This document shows positions 8,401 through 17,739 of a DNA stretch of 64,000 nt, piece by piece. Numbering within the stretch: the stretch's first letter is position 1; each line of letters opens with the position of its first letter. Source of the DNA: Shewanella chilikensis (GTDB lineage Bacteria; Pseudomonadota; Gammaproteobacteria; Enterobacterales; Shewanellaceae). The DNA is taken from the NCBI RefSeq assembly GCF_002836945.1, contig NZ_NIJM01000019.1:1-64000 (forward strand). Direction: 5' to 3'. The notes below the pieces were generated by a model that was given only the letters and a program-made list of their open reading frames with translations, made no database searches and was not told the DNA's origin. The translations under genes and the position numbers were made by a program.

Positions 8401-10271
8401 TGTACTGTCATCAGGAAGTCGAGGATCCAGAAGGTTGCGCCATCTGTGCTCTTCACTTCATAGGGACGTTCATTGATCACCCTGAGACCGAAGTTTTCCA
8501 GCATAGGCAGCACATCCGACAGATGGATAGGCTCATTCTTGTGGAACAGCTTCAAACGTACCTTGTTGCTGCCGGGCGCCGCTTCCTGTGGCTGATAGAA
8601 CAACATGCCCAGCTTATGGTCATCATCCAGCGCTTCCAGTTGCTGCAGATCCACCACGGCGGAAGTCGGCAAAACATCATCTTTGTAACTCTGTGGGAAA
8701 GCGGTCAGATAACGCTTGAACAGGCGAGTGCCCTGTTCTTCACCCAGTGAATTATTGAGCGCGCTCTGAAGTTTATCTTCCCATGAGCGAGCGGCTTCAA
8801 TCAGATTGTTTTCTATGGCAGCCACATCGAGTTCCAAATTATTGTTGTTGTCGACTTTAACTATGTAGTGGGTACGGGCCAAGCTCGACTCGGAGAAGTA
8901 AGTGGTAAACTCCACCTCTTCATTACTGTTAAAGGTTTGGGCGAAGATCCTTTGGGTATCTTCACGCAGACGGGTGTTATATCTGTCTTTGGAGACATAC
9001 ACCAAACAGGACAGGAAGCGGCCGAAACCGTCTTTACGGACAAACAGCTTAAGTTTATCTCTATCCTGCATCTCCAACACGCCATGCGCCATGTGCGACA
9101 ACTCTTCGACGCTTGCCTGAATAATCTCGTCCCTTGGCAGATTTTCCAGAATATTCATCAACGCTTTATAGTCGTGGGAGCGCGGTGCCAGTCCTGACTT
9201 GTCCATCACCCGCTGGACTTTCTCGGCCAGCAGGGGGATCTCTTTCGGGCTGCGGTTGTACAGGTTGGAGGCATACAGGCCGATGAATCTGTCTTCGCCG
9301 ACGACATTACCGGCCTCATCGAAACGTTTAACGCCGATATAGTCGACATAGGCGGGTCTGTGAACCCGGCTCTTGGCACTGCTCTTGGTCAGGATAAGCA
9401 GGCTGTTGTCCAGCGCTTCACGGCGAGCCGATTCAGAGAAAGAAGACAGCATCAAACCGTGCTCTGGCTGCGCCTTACCGGGTTTGTTCATCAAGCCCAG
9501 ACTGCTTGCCATATCCGGCACCAGCTCAACATCACCCTCTACTTTACGCAGGTCGTAGCGACGATAACCCATCAGAGTAAAATGATGGTTGTTCAAATAA
9601 CCAAGGAAGCGAATCGCTTCTTCAAGTTCAGCCTTATCGCCGGGGAACGGGCGCTTTGGCAACTCTTCAACCACTTCAGCCAGCTTATCGGACATGGCGC
9701 GCCAATCATTGACGGCGGCGGCCACATCACCGAGCACGGACTCTATCTCTTTTTCGAGTTGTTTTATGTCCTTGTCGCTGCTTTGGCGGTCGATTTCAAT
9801 CAGGAATACCGCAACCTTGTCGCTGTCTTCCTTGCTGTCGTTAACAAAGCTGACCCGCTTGATGTCTGTGCCCTGGCGCTCAATGGCCAGCGGCGTATGC
9901 AACATCATATGAGCTGTGATCCCCAAACGGTTGAGAGCCATACCCACAGAATCCACCAGGAAGGGCATATCGGGCTGCACAACTTCTATGATGGAGTGGG
10001 TTGATTGCCAGCCGTGCTTGGCTTGGCTTGGGTTGAATACCCTTAAGTGAGTTTCCCCACAAGGCGTGCTGTTCAGAGCATTCCAAAGACTCAGGACGGC
10101 ACCGTAGAGATCGCTATCGTTACGGGCCAGGAGATCGTCCTTAGACATGTGAGCGTAGAGGCAGGTGGCGAACTGTTCCACCTGATTTGCTTGTGTTTTA
10201 GGGACTTTGGAGTGGATTAAACTGACTACCTTTTCAAGTAGTACTGAAGGCATTGCATCTTTCAAGGCCAT
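5424..10271 (-). CDS. gdhB: NAD-specific glutamate dehydrogenase, 180-kDa type
   Basis: The 1615-aa protein has the length and organisation of the large NAD-dependent glutamate dehydrogenases that deaminate glutamate to 2-oxoglutarate and ammonia during amino acid catabolism. The first roughly 700 residues are ACT-like regulatory regions. The catalytic core lies around residues 820-1200, with RGGLRWSDRREDFRTE, VPVGAKGGFVCK and GIGDMAGDVFGNGMLLS (dinucleotide-binding part). A long helical C-terminal part follows. AAGGA sits 8 bp before the ATG. The gene is isolated by terminators on both sides. It is the largest gene in the window, and several long antisense open frames inside it are shadows. 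Confidence 0.95.
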   Translation of the reverse strand: MALKDAMPSVLLEKVVSLIHSKVPKTQANQVEQFATCLYAHMSKDDLLARNDSDLYGAVLSLWNALNSTPCGETHLRVFNPSQAKHGWQSTHSIIEVVQPDMPFLVDSVGMALNRLGITAHMMLHTPLAIERQGTDIKRVSFVNDSKEDSDKVAVFLIEIDRQSSDKDIKQLEKEIESVLGDVAAAVNDWRAMSDKLAEVVEELPKRPFPGDKAELEEAIRFLGYLNNHHFTLMGYRRYDLRKVEGDVELVPDMASSLGLMNKPGKAQPEHGLMLSSFSESARREALDNSLLILTKSSAKSRVHRPAYVDYIGVKRFDEAGNVVGEDRFIGLYASNLYNRSPKEIPLLAEKVQRVMDKSGLAPRSHDYKALMNILENLPRDEIIQASVEELSHMAHGVLEMQDRDKLKLFVRKDGFGRFLSCLVYVSKDRYNTRLREDTQRIFAQTFNSNEEVEFTTYFSESSLARTHYIVKVDNNNNLELDVAAIENNLIEAARSWEDKLQSALNNSLGEEQGTRLFKRYLTAFPQSYKDDVLPTSAVVDLQQLEALDDDHKLGMLFYQPQEAAPGSNKVRLKLFHKNEPIHLSDVLPMLENFGLRVINERPYEVKSTDGATFWILDFLMTVQGGATENLADSQDRFQTALAQVWQKKLEDDGFNRMVLATGLSGREVSVLRAYAKYMRQIDATFSQAYIEETFSRYPQIADSLVKMFIRKFNPKLKTRTLDKFIEQINLRLDDVSSLDDDRIIRRYLDLINATLRTNFYQQDAAGQPKDYISFKFAPNQIPEMPKPLPKFEIFVYSPRVEGVHLRGGKVARGGLRWSDRREDFRTEVLGLVKAQQVKNTVIVPVGAKGGFVCKQLPTEGGREAFFTEGQECYRIFIRGLLDITDNIVNGDLVPPVDVVRHDEDDPYLVVAADKGTATFSDTANAIAIEYGFWLGDAFASGGSNGYDHKKMGITARGAWESVKRHFREVGIDCQTTDFTCVGIGDMAGDVFGNGMLLSEHTQLVAAFNHMHIFIDPTPDSATSFVERKRLFNLPRSSWEDYNKELISKGGGIFARSAKSISLTPEIKKMLATDKDAMTPTELIKCLLKMPVDLIWNGGIGTYVKASSETHAEVGDRANDGLRVNGGELKAKIIGEGGNLGCTQLGRIEYAANGGRINTDFVDNVGGVDCSDNEVNIKILLNALVAEGEMTLKQRNRLLEEMTDEVAQIVLQDCKDQTRTISVTQVRGAEQLKEQIRFINYLEKEGKLDRALEFLPTEEELSERLANGRGLTRPELSVLVAYAKMVLKEQLLTPVITDDAWLSQLLVDYFPGKLQQKYADKMTQHPLRGEIIATSLANELVNDMGLNFVQRMQDETGASVADAAICYTMAREVFGLADLTKAITDLNGIVPAVVQGEMLHQLRRNMRRACRWFLRNRSRAMSIEQVVAFYKPVFDELKANIRAYLVADELAGIEEDIAALEKEAVPHEVASLVANMSTLFSALDIAQIAQLESKSVSLVAETYFKLGARIDLHWFLEQIGGQPVANHWQALARAAFREELDWQQRALTSAVLRSCTDSCESDAIIEEWVELNQGLLERWFHMLADFKTSQTHEFAKFSVALRELNLLILHCEGQK

Positions 10272-10501
10272 TTTGCTGTTTCCTTAAGCGTCTATGGCAG
10301 CGCTTTTTTCATTATATGGATGCTTCGTCGAATGACCCGGGCCTGAATTTTTTGTGACCGAGGTCATGCCGCGCAGTGTATTACTAAACAAACCATAATT
10401 CGAGCAAAATTTTAGTGGTACATCCTGTACAAATCCAGCAATGACGGGATATTGAAGGGAGCGATGAAGAAGTAATCGGAATAACAGACTAACTATTCAG
10501 C

Positions 10502-10532
10502 AGGGGCAGGAGAAACTTCTTCCCCTGCCCCT
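10502..10532 (-). terminator. Hairpin downstream of MMPL transporter gene
   Basis: AGGGGCAGG (10502-10510) pairs perfectly with CCTGCCCCT (10524-10532). It lies just past the stop codon of the transporter operon. No T-run follows on the minus strand, so termination strength is uncertain. Confidence 0.5.
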
Positions 10533-10536
10533 TTCA

Positions 10537-12846
10537 CTAGCTATGTTTGCGCCAGAAAAGTGCCGTCAGTGCAGGCAGGATAATTATGGCCCCCAGCATG
10601 TTGACCACAAACATGAAGGTAAGCAAAATTCCCATATCCATCTGGAACTTAAGTGCGGAGAAGAACCAAGTGCTCACCCCGATAGCCAGGGTCAGGCCGG
10701 TGAAGATGACCGCACTGCCCCGCTCCACCAAGGCTTCGAAATAGGCCTGTTGTACTGCCATACCATCACGCAGTTTCACGGCCATGGTCGACAGGATATA
10801 GATGCCATAGTCCACCCCGATACCCACCCCGAGGGCAATAACCGGCAAGGTGCTCACCGTCAGGCCTATATCCAACCAGGTCATCAGTGCCTGTGCCAGT
10901 GTCGATACCACATACAGAGGCAGAATCACTGCAACCGTGGCTTTCAGTGAGCGGAAGCTTATCAGGCAGAGGATAAACACCGCGCCATAGACATACAGCA
11001 TCATAGGCAATTGCGCTTCGGCCACCGCCTCGTTGGTTGCCGCCATCACCCCCACCGGACCGGAGGCGAGTTTAAAACTCAGCTTGTCGTCGTCCATTTC
11101 GGCGGCCAGCAGCTGCACCTTGCTCACCACCTGCTCTATGGTTTCCGCCTTGTGATCTTTCAGGAACAGATAAACAGGCATCACAGAGCAATCGCCGTTC
11201 AGCAGACCTGTGCTGGTAGGAATTTGTGACACCAACTGTGCCAGGCTGGCCGGGCTCCTGGGCAATACCTGCCACTTGGGGCTCCCCTCGTTGAAACCGG
11301 CATTCACCTGGCGTGCTACCGAGGCGATACTGGCGGTAAACTCAACCCCAGGGGTGTTGCGCGCCAACCATTCGAACCTGTCAATCTTCTCCAGCGCCGA
11401 GTGATAGGTACAGGCCTCGGGATAGGCTTCCACTATCACACTCATCACGTCTGTGGTGATAGAGAAATGATCGGTAATAAAGAAGGTGTCCTGGTTATAG
11501 CGGGAGTCCTGATGCAGCGCCGGTGCTCCGCCCTGAAGATCGCCGATTTGCATCTTGCCGGCTTGCTGCAACCCGCCCAGATAAAGCAGTGCAGTGGCAG
11601 CTACCACCACCACAGCATATTTTGGGGTGGCAAAACAGGTGAGCTTGTGCCAAAAGGCCGCTGTCTTGGCCTCGGTGCCAGCATCCGCTTTCGCGGCCTT
11701 TATCTGGAAGAAGGAGATCACCAGAGGCAAGAGCACCAGGTTGGTCAGGATGATCACCGCCACACCAAGCGATGCCGAAATCGCCAGCTCGCGAATGATG
11801 CCGATATCGATTGCCAGCAAGGTCATAAACCCTATGGTATCCGACAGCAAGGCGACCCCGCCCGGCACCAAGAGACTACGAAACGCCGAAGCCGCCGCCA
11901 CCTTGGTACTCAGGCCATCGGCAACCCGTTTGCGGATGGCGTTGATCATCTGTACCCCGTGGCTGACACCTATAGCAAACACCAAGAATGGCACCAGAAT
12001 CGACATGGGATCCAAGCCAAAGCCCACCACGGTCAAGAGACCAAGCTGCCAGACCACAGCAATCAAGCTGCACATCAAGGGCAGCAAGGTTAACACCATG
12101 GAGCGGGAGAAGAGATACACCATCAGGGCGGTGACCAAAATGGCTATCAGGAAAAACAGCAGTACCCCTTTGGCTCCGTCTGCCACATCGCCGGCCATCT
12201 TGGCAAAGCCTATGATATGAATCTTGATGCCATCTTTTTCAAACTGGCCTCTGAGCTGTTCTTCCAGTTGGGCGGCAAACGCCAAAGTGTCCAGAGGCTC
12301 GCCGGTTTGCGGATCAAAGTCCATCAGCTGCGCCGTCACCATGGCGGCGCTGTAGTCCTCTGCCACCAGACGGCCGACTATGCCGGCCTTTTCGATATTG
12401 CCTCTGACCCGCTCAAGCCCGGCTTCTGTCGTGCTGAAATCCGCCGGGATCACCGGCCCACCGGCAAACCCGTCTTCCACCACTTCGGTAAAACGTGTCG
12501 ACGGCGAAAACAGGGATTTCACCTGAGAGCGCTCTACCCCGGGAATAAAGAACAGTTGATCATGCACATTCTTCAGGGTGTCGAAAAACGCCGGATTGAA
12601 AATATTACCGCTGCTGTCTTCTACCGCCACCATGATGGAGTTGGCGCCGCCAAACTGCTTCTGGTGTTTGAGGTAGGTCTGCATATAGGGGTGATGCAGT
12701 GGAATGTTTTTAACAAATGCCGCATCCATTTTCAGCTGACTGGCCTGAAAGCCCAGAAATACCGTGGTCAGCGCAAACAGCAGTATCACTCCGATACGAT
12801 TGCGAAAGAGAAAACTCTCAATCCCATTGACCAGTCTGTCTAACAT
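10537..12846 (-). CDS. RND-superfamily (MMPL) transporter
   Basis: The 769-aa protein has the internally duplicated RND layout: one N-terminal membrane segment (about residues 14-36), a large periplasmic loop, five helices starting near residue 230, then a second loop and helices near residue 400 and from 610 on. Segments such as GVSHGVQMINAI and ALGVGIGVDYGIYIL are the TM4/TM10 signatures of MMPL proteins, the family that includes lipid and hopanoid exporters. It is the last gene of the operon, 12 bp after the BNR gene. The substrate is not known; the partners point to a hydrophobic compound moved through the envelope. Confidence 0.88.
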   Translation of the reverse strand: MLDRLVNGIESFLFRNRIGVILLFALTTVFLGFQASQLKMDAAFVKNIPLHHPYMQTYLKHQKQFGGANSIMVAVEDSSGNIFNPAFFDTLKNVHDQLFFIPGVERSQVKSLFSPSTRFTEVVEDGFAGGPVIPADFSTTEAGLERVRGNIEKAGIVGRLVAEDYSAAMVTAQLMDFDPQTGEPLDTLAFAAQLEEQLRGQFEKDGIKIHIIGFAKMAGDVADGAKGVLLFFLIAILVTALMVYLFSRSMVLTLLPLMCSLIAVVWQLGLLTVVGFGLDPMSILVPFLVFAIGVSHGVQMINAIRKRVADGLSTKVAAASAFRSLLVPGGVALLSDTIGFMTLLAIDIGIIRELAISASLGVAVIILTNLVLLPLVISFFQIKAAKADAGTEAKTAAFWHKLTCFATPKYAVVVVAATALLYLGGLQQAGKMQIGDLQGGAPALHQDSRYNQDTFFITDHFSITTDVMSVIVEAYPEACTYHSALEKIDRFEWLARNTPGVEFTASIASVARQVNAGFNEGSPKWQVLPRSPASLAQLVSQIPTSTGLLNGDCSVMPVYLFLKDHKAETIEQVVSKVQLLAAEMDDDKLSFKLASGPVGVMAATNEAVAEAQLPMMLYVYGAVFILCLISFRSLKATVAVILPLYVVSTLAQALMTWLDIGLTVSTLPVIALGVGIGVDYGIYILSTMAVKLRDGMAVQQAYFEALVERGSAVIFTGLTLAIGVSTWFFSALKFQMDMGILLTFMFVVNMLGAIIILPALTALFWRKHS

Positions 12847-12858
12847 AATAATGGCCCT

Positions 12859-13899
12859 TTATTGTTGTTTTAGTTCGAAAAGCCCTTTGGTCCCGGCTAT
12901 CCATAACCGGCCCTTGGGGTCAACGGCAACTGCCGATAAATTTTCCCCTCTGCGCTGGGTCACCAGCTCAGCGTGTAAATTGTTATCCAAACGAATTACG
13001 GCGCCGCCATTGCCGACCAGCAGCAGGCCCCCTTTGACCGGCGCTGCCGCATTGAGGGTCGACTCAAGCGGCATCTTTATCTCCTGCCACTGACTCATAT
13101 CTTCCGGTGCGCTGAAGGCATGCCCTCGCAGACCAAACACATAGAGCTGTTTATCCCTTTCTATGGCATTGAACAAAGAGCCGTCATAAATAAACTCCAG
13201 ACGCTGCCATAAACGGCCGCCATCTTCGGAAATGGCTACCATCCCCAGCTCCCCGACCATAAGCAAGCGCTTGTCTTCAAGGGCAATGACCCGATTGAAA
13301 TGGGGCAAAATTGAGTCGGATTCAGCCTGATAGGCCTCTTCATCCTGCTGTTTGAGATCCGCCAGATAGTCGGCATCATCTTGGCTCAAGAGCTCGGGAT
13401 GAAATTCTTTCTGCCAGCTTTGGCCACCATCTGTGGTGCGCAGAAATAGACCATAGGCGCCAACGGCTATGCCGTTTTGCGAGTCGGCAAACCAGACATC
13501 CAGTAAGGGCCGGGCAAGCTCTGGCGAACTGAACTGTTGCTGCCAGGAGAGTCCGCCATCTTGGGTAGCAAGAATGGTGGCATCATGGCCCACGGCCCAG
13601 CCATGGTTGGCATCGAGAAAAAATACCTTGGTCAACTGCGCCTGACTCGGTGTCGCCACCTGTTGCCATTGATTGGCATCGGCGCTGAGCCTTAAGATAT
13701 GACCCCGCTCACCGACCGCGACCATAGTGCTGCCGGCCTGAGTAATATCCAACATCAAAGAGTGAACCGCCAAAGGCTGCAGTTGGCCGGTCAGAGCCCA
13801 GGTTGCAGATTGCGTTTCGGCGTGAAGGGGCGAAATTGCGCCCTGGAATGTGAGTATGCCAAGGCCCAGAGCCGCTGCTTGAAGCATGCGATACGACAT
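12859..13899 (-). CDS. YCF48/BNR-repeat beta-propeller protein, exported
   Basis: The 346-aa protein has a signal peptide (to about residue 27) and repeated blocks with the pattern of YCF48/BNR propeller blades: HGWAVGHDATILATQDGG, NGIAVGAYGLFLRTTDGGQ, and MVAISEDGG, each with the Asp-box-like DGG turn. It should form a periplasmic or outer-membrane-associated propeller. It sits between the DUF1329 gene and the MMPL transporter gene, a combination I know from many marine and soil proteobacteria. Its role is presumably as an assembly or scaffold partner; this is inference. Confidence 0.85.
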   Translation of the reverse strand: MSYRMLQAAALGLGILTFQGAISPLHAETQSATWALTGQLQPLAVHSLMLDITQAGSTMVAVGERGHILRLSADANQWQQVATPSQAQLTKVFFLDANHGWAVGHDATILATQDGGLSWQQQFSSPELARPLLDVWFADSQNGIAVGAYGLFLRTTDGGQSWQKEFHPELLSQDDADYLADLKQQDEEAYQAESDSILPHFNRVIALEDKRLLMVGELGMVAISEDGGRLWQRLEFIYDGSLFNAIERDKQLYVFGLRGHAFSAPEDMSQWQEIKMPLESTLNAAAPVKGGLLLVGNGGAVIRLDNNLHAELVTQRRGENLSAVAVDPKGRLWIAGTKGLFELKQQ

Positions 13900-13921
13900 T
13901 ACAGACTTCCTTAGGATTGAA

Positions 13922-13957
13922 AGGGGCGCACGCGCCCCTGGAATTGCCTACTGGGTG
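13922..13957. other. Double hairpin in the DUF1329-BNR gap
   Basis: The 89-bp gap contains AGGGGCG (13922-13928) pairing with CGCCCCT (13933-13939), and next to it TGGGTG pairing with CACCCA. No T-run follows. It may stabilise the upstream mRNA or reduce expression of the downstream BNR-MMPL genes. Confidence 0.45.
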
Positions 13958-13988
13958 ACCTCAGCCACCCATTACTGATGACGAGCGC

Positions 13989-15356
13989 TTAACGTATTCC
14001 TTCGCGGCGCAGCGCGGCCGGGGTAAAGTTGGCCTCGGACAACTTGGCATCAAAGTCATACATGCGGCCTTCATTATCCAAACCTATGGCGATATAACGA
14101 CGGGACTGCAGATCGTAATACACCTCGAGAGTACTCCAATGAGTCGGCACCTCGTAATAGTTCAAACCATGCGCCATGGCAACCCGATACAGTTCGTCAC
14201 GATTGTCGTACAGATCGGCGATCGAGACCTGCCAGGAGTCCTCATCCAAATAGAAGACCCGGGTCTTGTAGATATGGCGCATGCCCTCTTTCAAGCTGGC
14301 CTTGACCACCCAGACTCTATGCTTTTCATAGCGGATATAATCAGGGTTCAAGTGACCCGCCTTGAGCAGATCACTGTACTTGACCTTATCCGAGTGCAAA
14401 CGGTAGTCGTTGTAAGGAATGAATATCTCTTTCTTGCCCAGCAACTCCCAGTTGTAACGGGAAGGCGAGCCGTTGAACATATCGAAATCATCTGTGGTAC
14501 GCAGACCATCAGAAACCGTACCTGGCGTATCGAAGGCCACGTTGGGTGCCTTTCTCACCCGGCGCTGCCCTGTGTTGTAGGTCCAGGCCTGGCGGGGTTC
14601 CTTCTCCTGATCCATGGTTTCTTTCACCAACAGCGCAGTACCGGCCAAACGCGCTGGCTGGGTAACTACCTGTTTGAACTCAAACAGAATGTTATTCTTT
14701 TTCAGTTCTTCCAAGTTCGCTTCAGGGCGAGAGTATTCGAAACGTATCTCTTCGGCCATTTCCACCAATGTGTAGTCACCACTGGCAGTAGGCGCCGCCT
14801 GATTACGTTCGGTTTCAATATCGACACCGCGGAATCTGAGAATATGGTTCCAGATGGCTTCCAATCCATTGGCAGGGATGGGGAAAGGAATACCTATAGA
14901 CGCGCCATCGACACCATTGCCCTCAGAGACAAGAGTTGCTCTCGGTGCATTGGCCTTGGTGGCATCATAAATAAACTGCGGCACAGAAGCGGTACGCCGG
15001 GTCTGATAGATGTTCATTTTAAAACTATCTGGATAGGTTTCGAACATCTTTAGTTGCCCAGGCGTCAGAAACTCCTTGTATTGCTCCTTGTTGGCCGCGG
15101 TGACAGTCACCAGCGGCTTGTCATCCGGGAAAGGATCTGGGTGATGCATGCCTTTTTTATAACTGGCAGGAGGCGTGGTAATACCGCCGTCCCAAGCAGG
15201 AATACTGCCATCGGCATTAGGGCCCTTTTCAGCACCGAGTGGTGTCAGGCTGGTCCCCAGTTTGGCCACATCGGCCTCGGAAACCTTGGCTTCTACAGCT
15301 GTGGTGGCCCCCAAAGCCAAGATTACAGCGGCAGACAATATAGCTATCGTTCTCAT
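13989..15356 (-). CDS. DUF1329 exported protein (outer-membrane lipoprotein-sorting-like fold)
   Basis: The protein is 455 aa from the ATG at 15356, which has AAGGAC upstream and begins a clear signal peptide (MRTIAILSAAVILALGA, cleavage after VEA); the open frame continues 22 codons further, but that part lacks signal features. DUF1329 motifs are visible: LTPLGAEKGPNADGSIPAW near the N-terminus, NTGQRRVRKAPNVAFD, FNGSPSRYNWELLGKKE, and HKTRVFYLDEDSW-like text near the C-terminus. The family is related in fold to LolA/LolB-type lipid-binding proteins. It is 13 bp downstream of the DUF1302 gene. Confidence 0.9.
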   Translation of the reverse strand: MRTIAILSAAVILALGATTAVEAKVSEADVAKLGTSLTPLGAEKGPNADGSIPAWDGGITTPPASYKKGMHHPDPFPDDKPLVTVTAANKEQYKEFLTPGQLKMFETYPDSFKMNIYQTRRTASVPQFIYDATKANAPRATLVSEGNGVDGASIGIPFPIPANGLEAIWNHILRFRGVDIETERNQAAPTASGDYTLVEMAEEIRFEYSRPEANLEELKKNNILFEFKQVVTQPARLAGTALLVKETMDQEKEPRQAWTYNTGQRRVRKAPNVAFDTPGTVSDGLRTTDDFDMFNGSPSRYNWELLGKKEIFIPYNDYRLHSDKVKYSDLLKAGHLNPDYIRYEKHRVWVVKASLKEGMRHIYKTRVFYLDEDSWQVSIADLYDNRDELYRVAMAHGLNYYEVPTHWSTLEVYYDLQSRRYIAIGLDNEGRMYDFDAKLSEANFTPAALRREGIR

Positions 15357-15369
15357 TTTATTGTCCTTA

Positions 15370-17424
15370 TCAGATCGAAAACTTAACGTTGAAAGACACA
15401 TAATCGCGATCGGCCATCGCATTAGTTGTGCCTACCCCACCAAAGAAACTGTTATAGGAAAGATCCGCGCCCCAGCGGCTCTGGTAGTCAAAGCTGAGTC
15501 CCAGTGCCACAGACTTGCGACCTTCGGTAAACAGGAACATAGGATCTGGGGTGATACCGTCAACGTCATGGGAGAAAATCACTCGAGGTGACATATTGAT
15601 GCCGGAGAACACATTGTTGAAGTCGGCCTTGGCGACAATCCGGTAACCCCAAGCGAAATCTGTCGGGAACGGATTGGTTTCAGGGCCATTGTGCAACGCC
15701 TCTATGATACCTGGCATATTCGGATTGCCGCCGCTGCGCCCTGTGCCTGGACCATTGAGTCTGAGTTCATCGAAACCCGGCATATCATGGATCCATACCC
15801 CGCCGACTTCGGCAAGCATCACCAGATTATCGGTACCCAGTGTCGGGCCAAACAAGTGAGTAAAAGTCATCTGCGCCTGAGTGGTATCGAGACGAATATA
15901 ACCCTCGGCGTACTCGCCCGGACCAACATCCTTGACATGGGAAGTGTACTGAGACAAACCATCAAGATCCGGCCTTAGCCCTGCGTTGGCCAGCTGTTGT
16001 GGCATAGCGGCAAACAAGAGTTCCACATCATCAATCTGCAGTGGCTCATCCTGGCGGTGCGCTATTTCACCGGCCACTGAGGTATCACCTATCAAGGTAT
16101 TGAAACTAAAACCGTAAAGCTTAATATCTTCCGGATAAACCACCTGAGCCTTGGAGAAGCTATCCAGACTCAACAGTACGTCGCGATTGATATTGCCGGC
16201 GTTTTGCCCAAGAACCGCCATATCAGACAGCAGTGCGCCAGTACTGAAATCCGCCGTGGTACCACTGATGAGCGGACGGCGGCTATGGTAATTCATGTAA
16301 TAAAAACCAAACTCGGTTTCACCCAGCTCCGGGGCGTAGTACCCGATTTTAATACCGTACTGACCGGAATCGCTGGGAGCAGCTTCATCTTCCACCAATG
16401 TCACCTTGGTGGGGTAAGCCAGCGCCATCTGCACTAACTGCTCGGTCGGAATACTCTGCCCTGAAGCTATCATGTTGGACAAGCGGTTGTATTCCAGGGT
16501 CAAGAAATCGAGGTTAATATCCGGATTGGCGTTAAAACCAAGCTGAGCGTTTTGATTGTAGCCACCGTAACCGACAAAGTCGTTGGTACCGAAAATCGAC
16601 CCGGGAGTCGGAACCCAGATAGGCTCCCAGTCGTACTGATAGAAAGCTTCCAACGACAGGTTTTCGGTCACACCAAAAGAAGCCCACACCATACCCTGCG
16701 GCCTAAAGGCTTCCTTCAGTTCGGCGCCCGGAGCGTTGAGTATGTTCAAATCCACCGGGTTAATCACCGCAATACCATGGGAAATCAGCGTACTTTCCCC
16801 CCATGACACCACCTGATTACCCACACGGATAGTCAGCGGATTGGCGCCATCGTTGAAATCAAAGTTGGCATAGGCAAAGGCATCCAGCAGACGGATATCC
16901 TTACACTGCACTTCTTTAGCGCGCTTGTCGGCGCAAGGGTCGTAGCGGTTGCCGGTAAGAGGGTCATTAAAATCGTAAATTCTGTCGTTCAATTTACGAT
17001 CGTAAAAATACATGCCACGGGCGAAAATACCGAAATTTTCATACTTGAGCGACAGCTCGTGCAGTCCCTTGAAGATTTCCGAGGTGGTATCACCCTTAGA
17101 ATACAGCAGGTTACTCAAGTCATTGTTACTGGAATAGGAACCAGGCTGCGCCCAGATCTCGGCTGCCGTGTACTTGGTATCGGTGAAAGCCGAATAGCCA
17201 CTCCAATCGAATCTTGGATGGTTGACTTTACCTATCTGACCATCCCAGTCGCGTCCTTCCACGCGCCAACTGGCGCCCAAGGTCCAGGTCGAATCAAAGG
17301 AGCCATCCACTTCGCCCCACTTGAAAGACACCGCTTCGACACTGGGGATCATCCCTAAACTCAGTGCCGACGCCACCCCCAAAGCGAGCGCCGACTTGTT
17401 AAAACGGTTTATCACTGTTTTCAT
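15370..17424 (-). CDS. DUF1302 outer-membrane beta-barrel protein
   Basis: This 684-aa protein has a signal peptide (cleavage about residue 31 after VEA) and then alternating beta-barrel strands ending in an aromatic/hydrophobic C-terminal strand (DYVSFNVKFSI), typical for BamA-dependent insertion. DUF1302 landmarks include FKWGEVDGSFDSTWTLGASW at the start and LTIRVGNQVVSWGES near residue 200. It is the first gene of the four-gene operon and probably forms the outer-membrane channel or acceptor for the DUF1329 protein. CGGAG precedes the ATG. Confidence 0.9.
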   Translation of the reverse strand: MKTVINRFNKSALALGVASALSLGMIPSVEAVSFKWGEVDGSFDSTWTLGASWRVEGRDWDGQIGKVNHPRFDWSGYSAFTDTKYTAAEIWAQPGSYSSNNDLSNLLYSKGDTTSEIFKGLHELSLKYENFGIFARGMYFYDRKLNDRIYDFNDPLTGNRYDPCADKRAKEVQCKDIRLLDAFAYANFDFNDGANPLTIRVGNQVVSWGESTLISHGIAVINPVDLNILNAPGAELKEAFRPQGMVWASFGVTENLSLEAFYQYDWEPIWVPTPGSIFGTNDFVGYGGYNQNAQLGFNANPDINLDFLTLEYNRLSNMIASGQSIPTEQLVQMALAYPTKVTLVEDEAAPSDSGQYGIKIGYYAPELGETEFGFYYMNYHSRRPLISGTTADFSTGALLSDMAVLGQNAGNINRDVLLSLDSFSKAQVVYPEDIKLYGFSFNTLIGDTSVAGEIAHRQDEPLQIDDVELLFAAMPQQLANAGLRPDLDGLSQYTSHVKDVGPGEYAEGYIRLDTTQAQMTFTHLFGPTLGTDNLVMLAEVGGVWIHDMPGFDELRLNGPGTGRSGGNPNMPGIIEALHNGPETNPFPTDFAWGYRIVAKADFNNVFSGINMSPRVIFSHDVDGITPDPMFLFTEGRKSVALGLSFDYQSRWGADLSYNSFFGGVGTTNAMADRDYVSFNVKFSI

Positions 17425-17703
17425 TTATCGCTTCTCCGTAACCTGCTGGATTATTTGTTATAGGAGTCTCAACCAACATCTTGTTAGCTCACAGGCAACA
17501 CCATTGTTACAGCAATTAATGCTGATGAGCAAGGCAGAGACCGAGAAATTTATTGTGCAGATTTGGGGACTTAAGACGGATCCGTCGTTCAGGAAAGGCG
17601 TGGAAATTTAAATTTTTATCGAGTGTGGAGAGGATAGATGGAGTTAACAAATATAACCCAATTGATTTCAAGGGATTAACCTTTGTTACCTGGATACAAA
17701 ACA
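17425..17703. other. Promoter/leader region of the DUF1302 operon
   Basis: This gap between the pepN-DUF2835 terminator and the DUF1302 start carries no gene. It holds a perfect 12-bp palindrome GACGGATCCGTC at 17575-17586, about 150 bp upstream of the start codon, which could be an operator. No convincing sigma-70 hexamer pair was picked out. Confidence 0.4.
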
Positions 17704-17722
17704 GCCGACTGATTAAGTCGGC
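17704..17722 (-). terminator. Terminator of the pepN-DUF2835 unit
   Basis: GCCGACT (17704-17710) pairs with AGTCGGC (17716-17722). On the minus strand TGTTTTGT follows. It lies just after the DUF2835 stop codon. Confidence 0.75.
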
Positions 17723-17739
17723 CGTTTTAAGTAATTACT

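Noticed and set aside
13989-15422. Start of DUF1329 at 15422
   Set aside because: The first 22 codons overlap the DUF1302 3' end and lack a signal peptide; ATG at 15356 begins a typical one with a ribosome-binding site.
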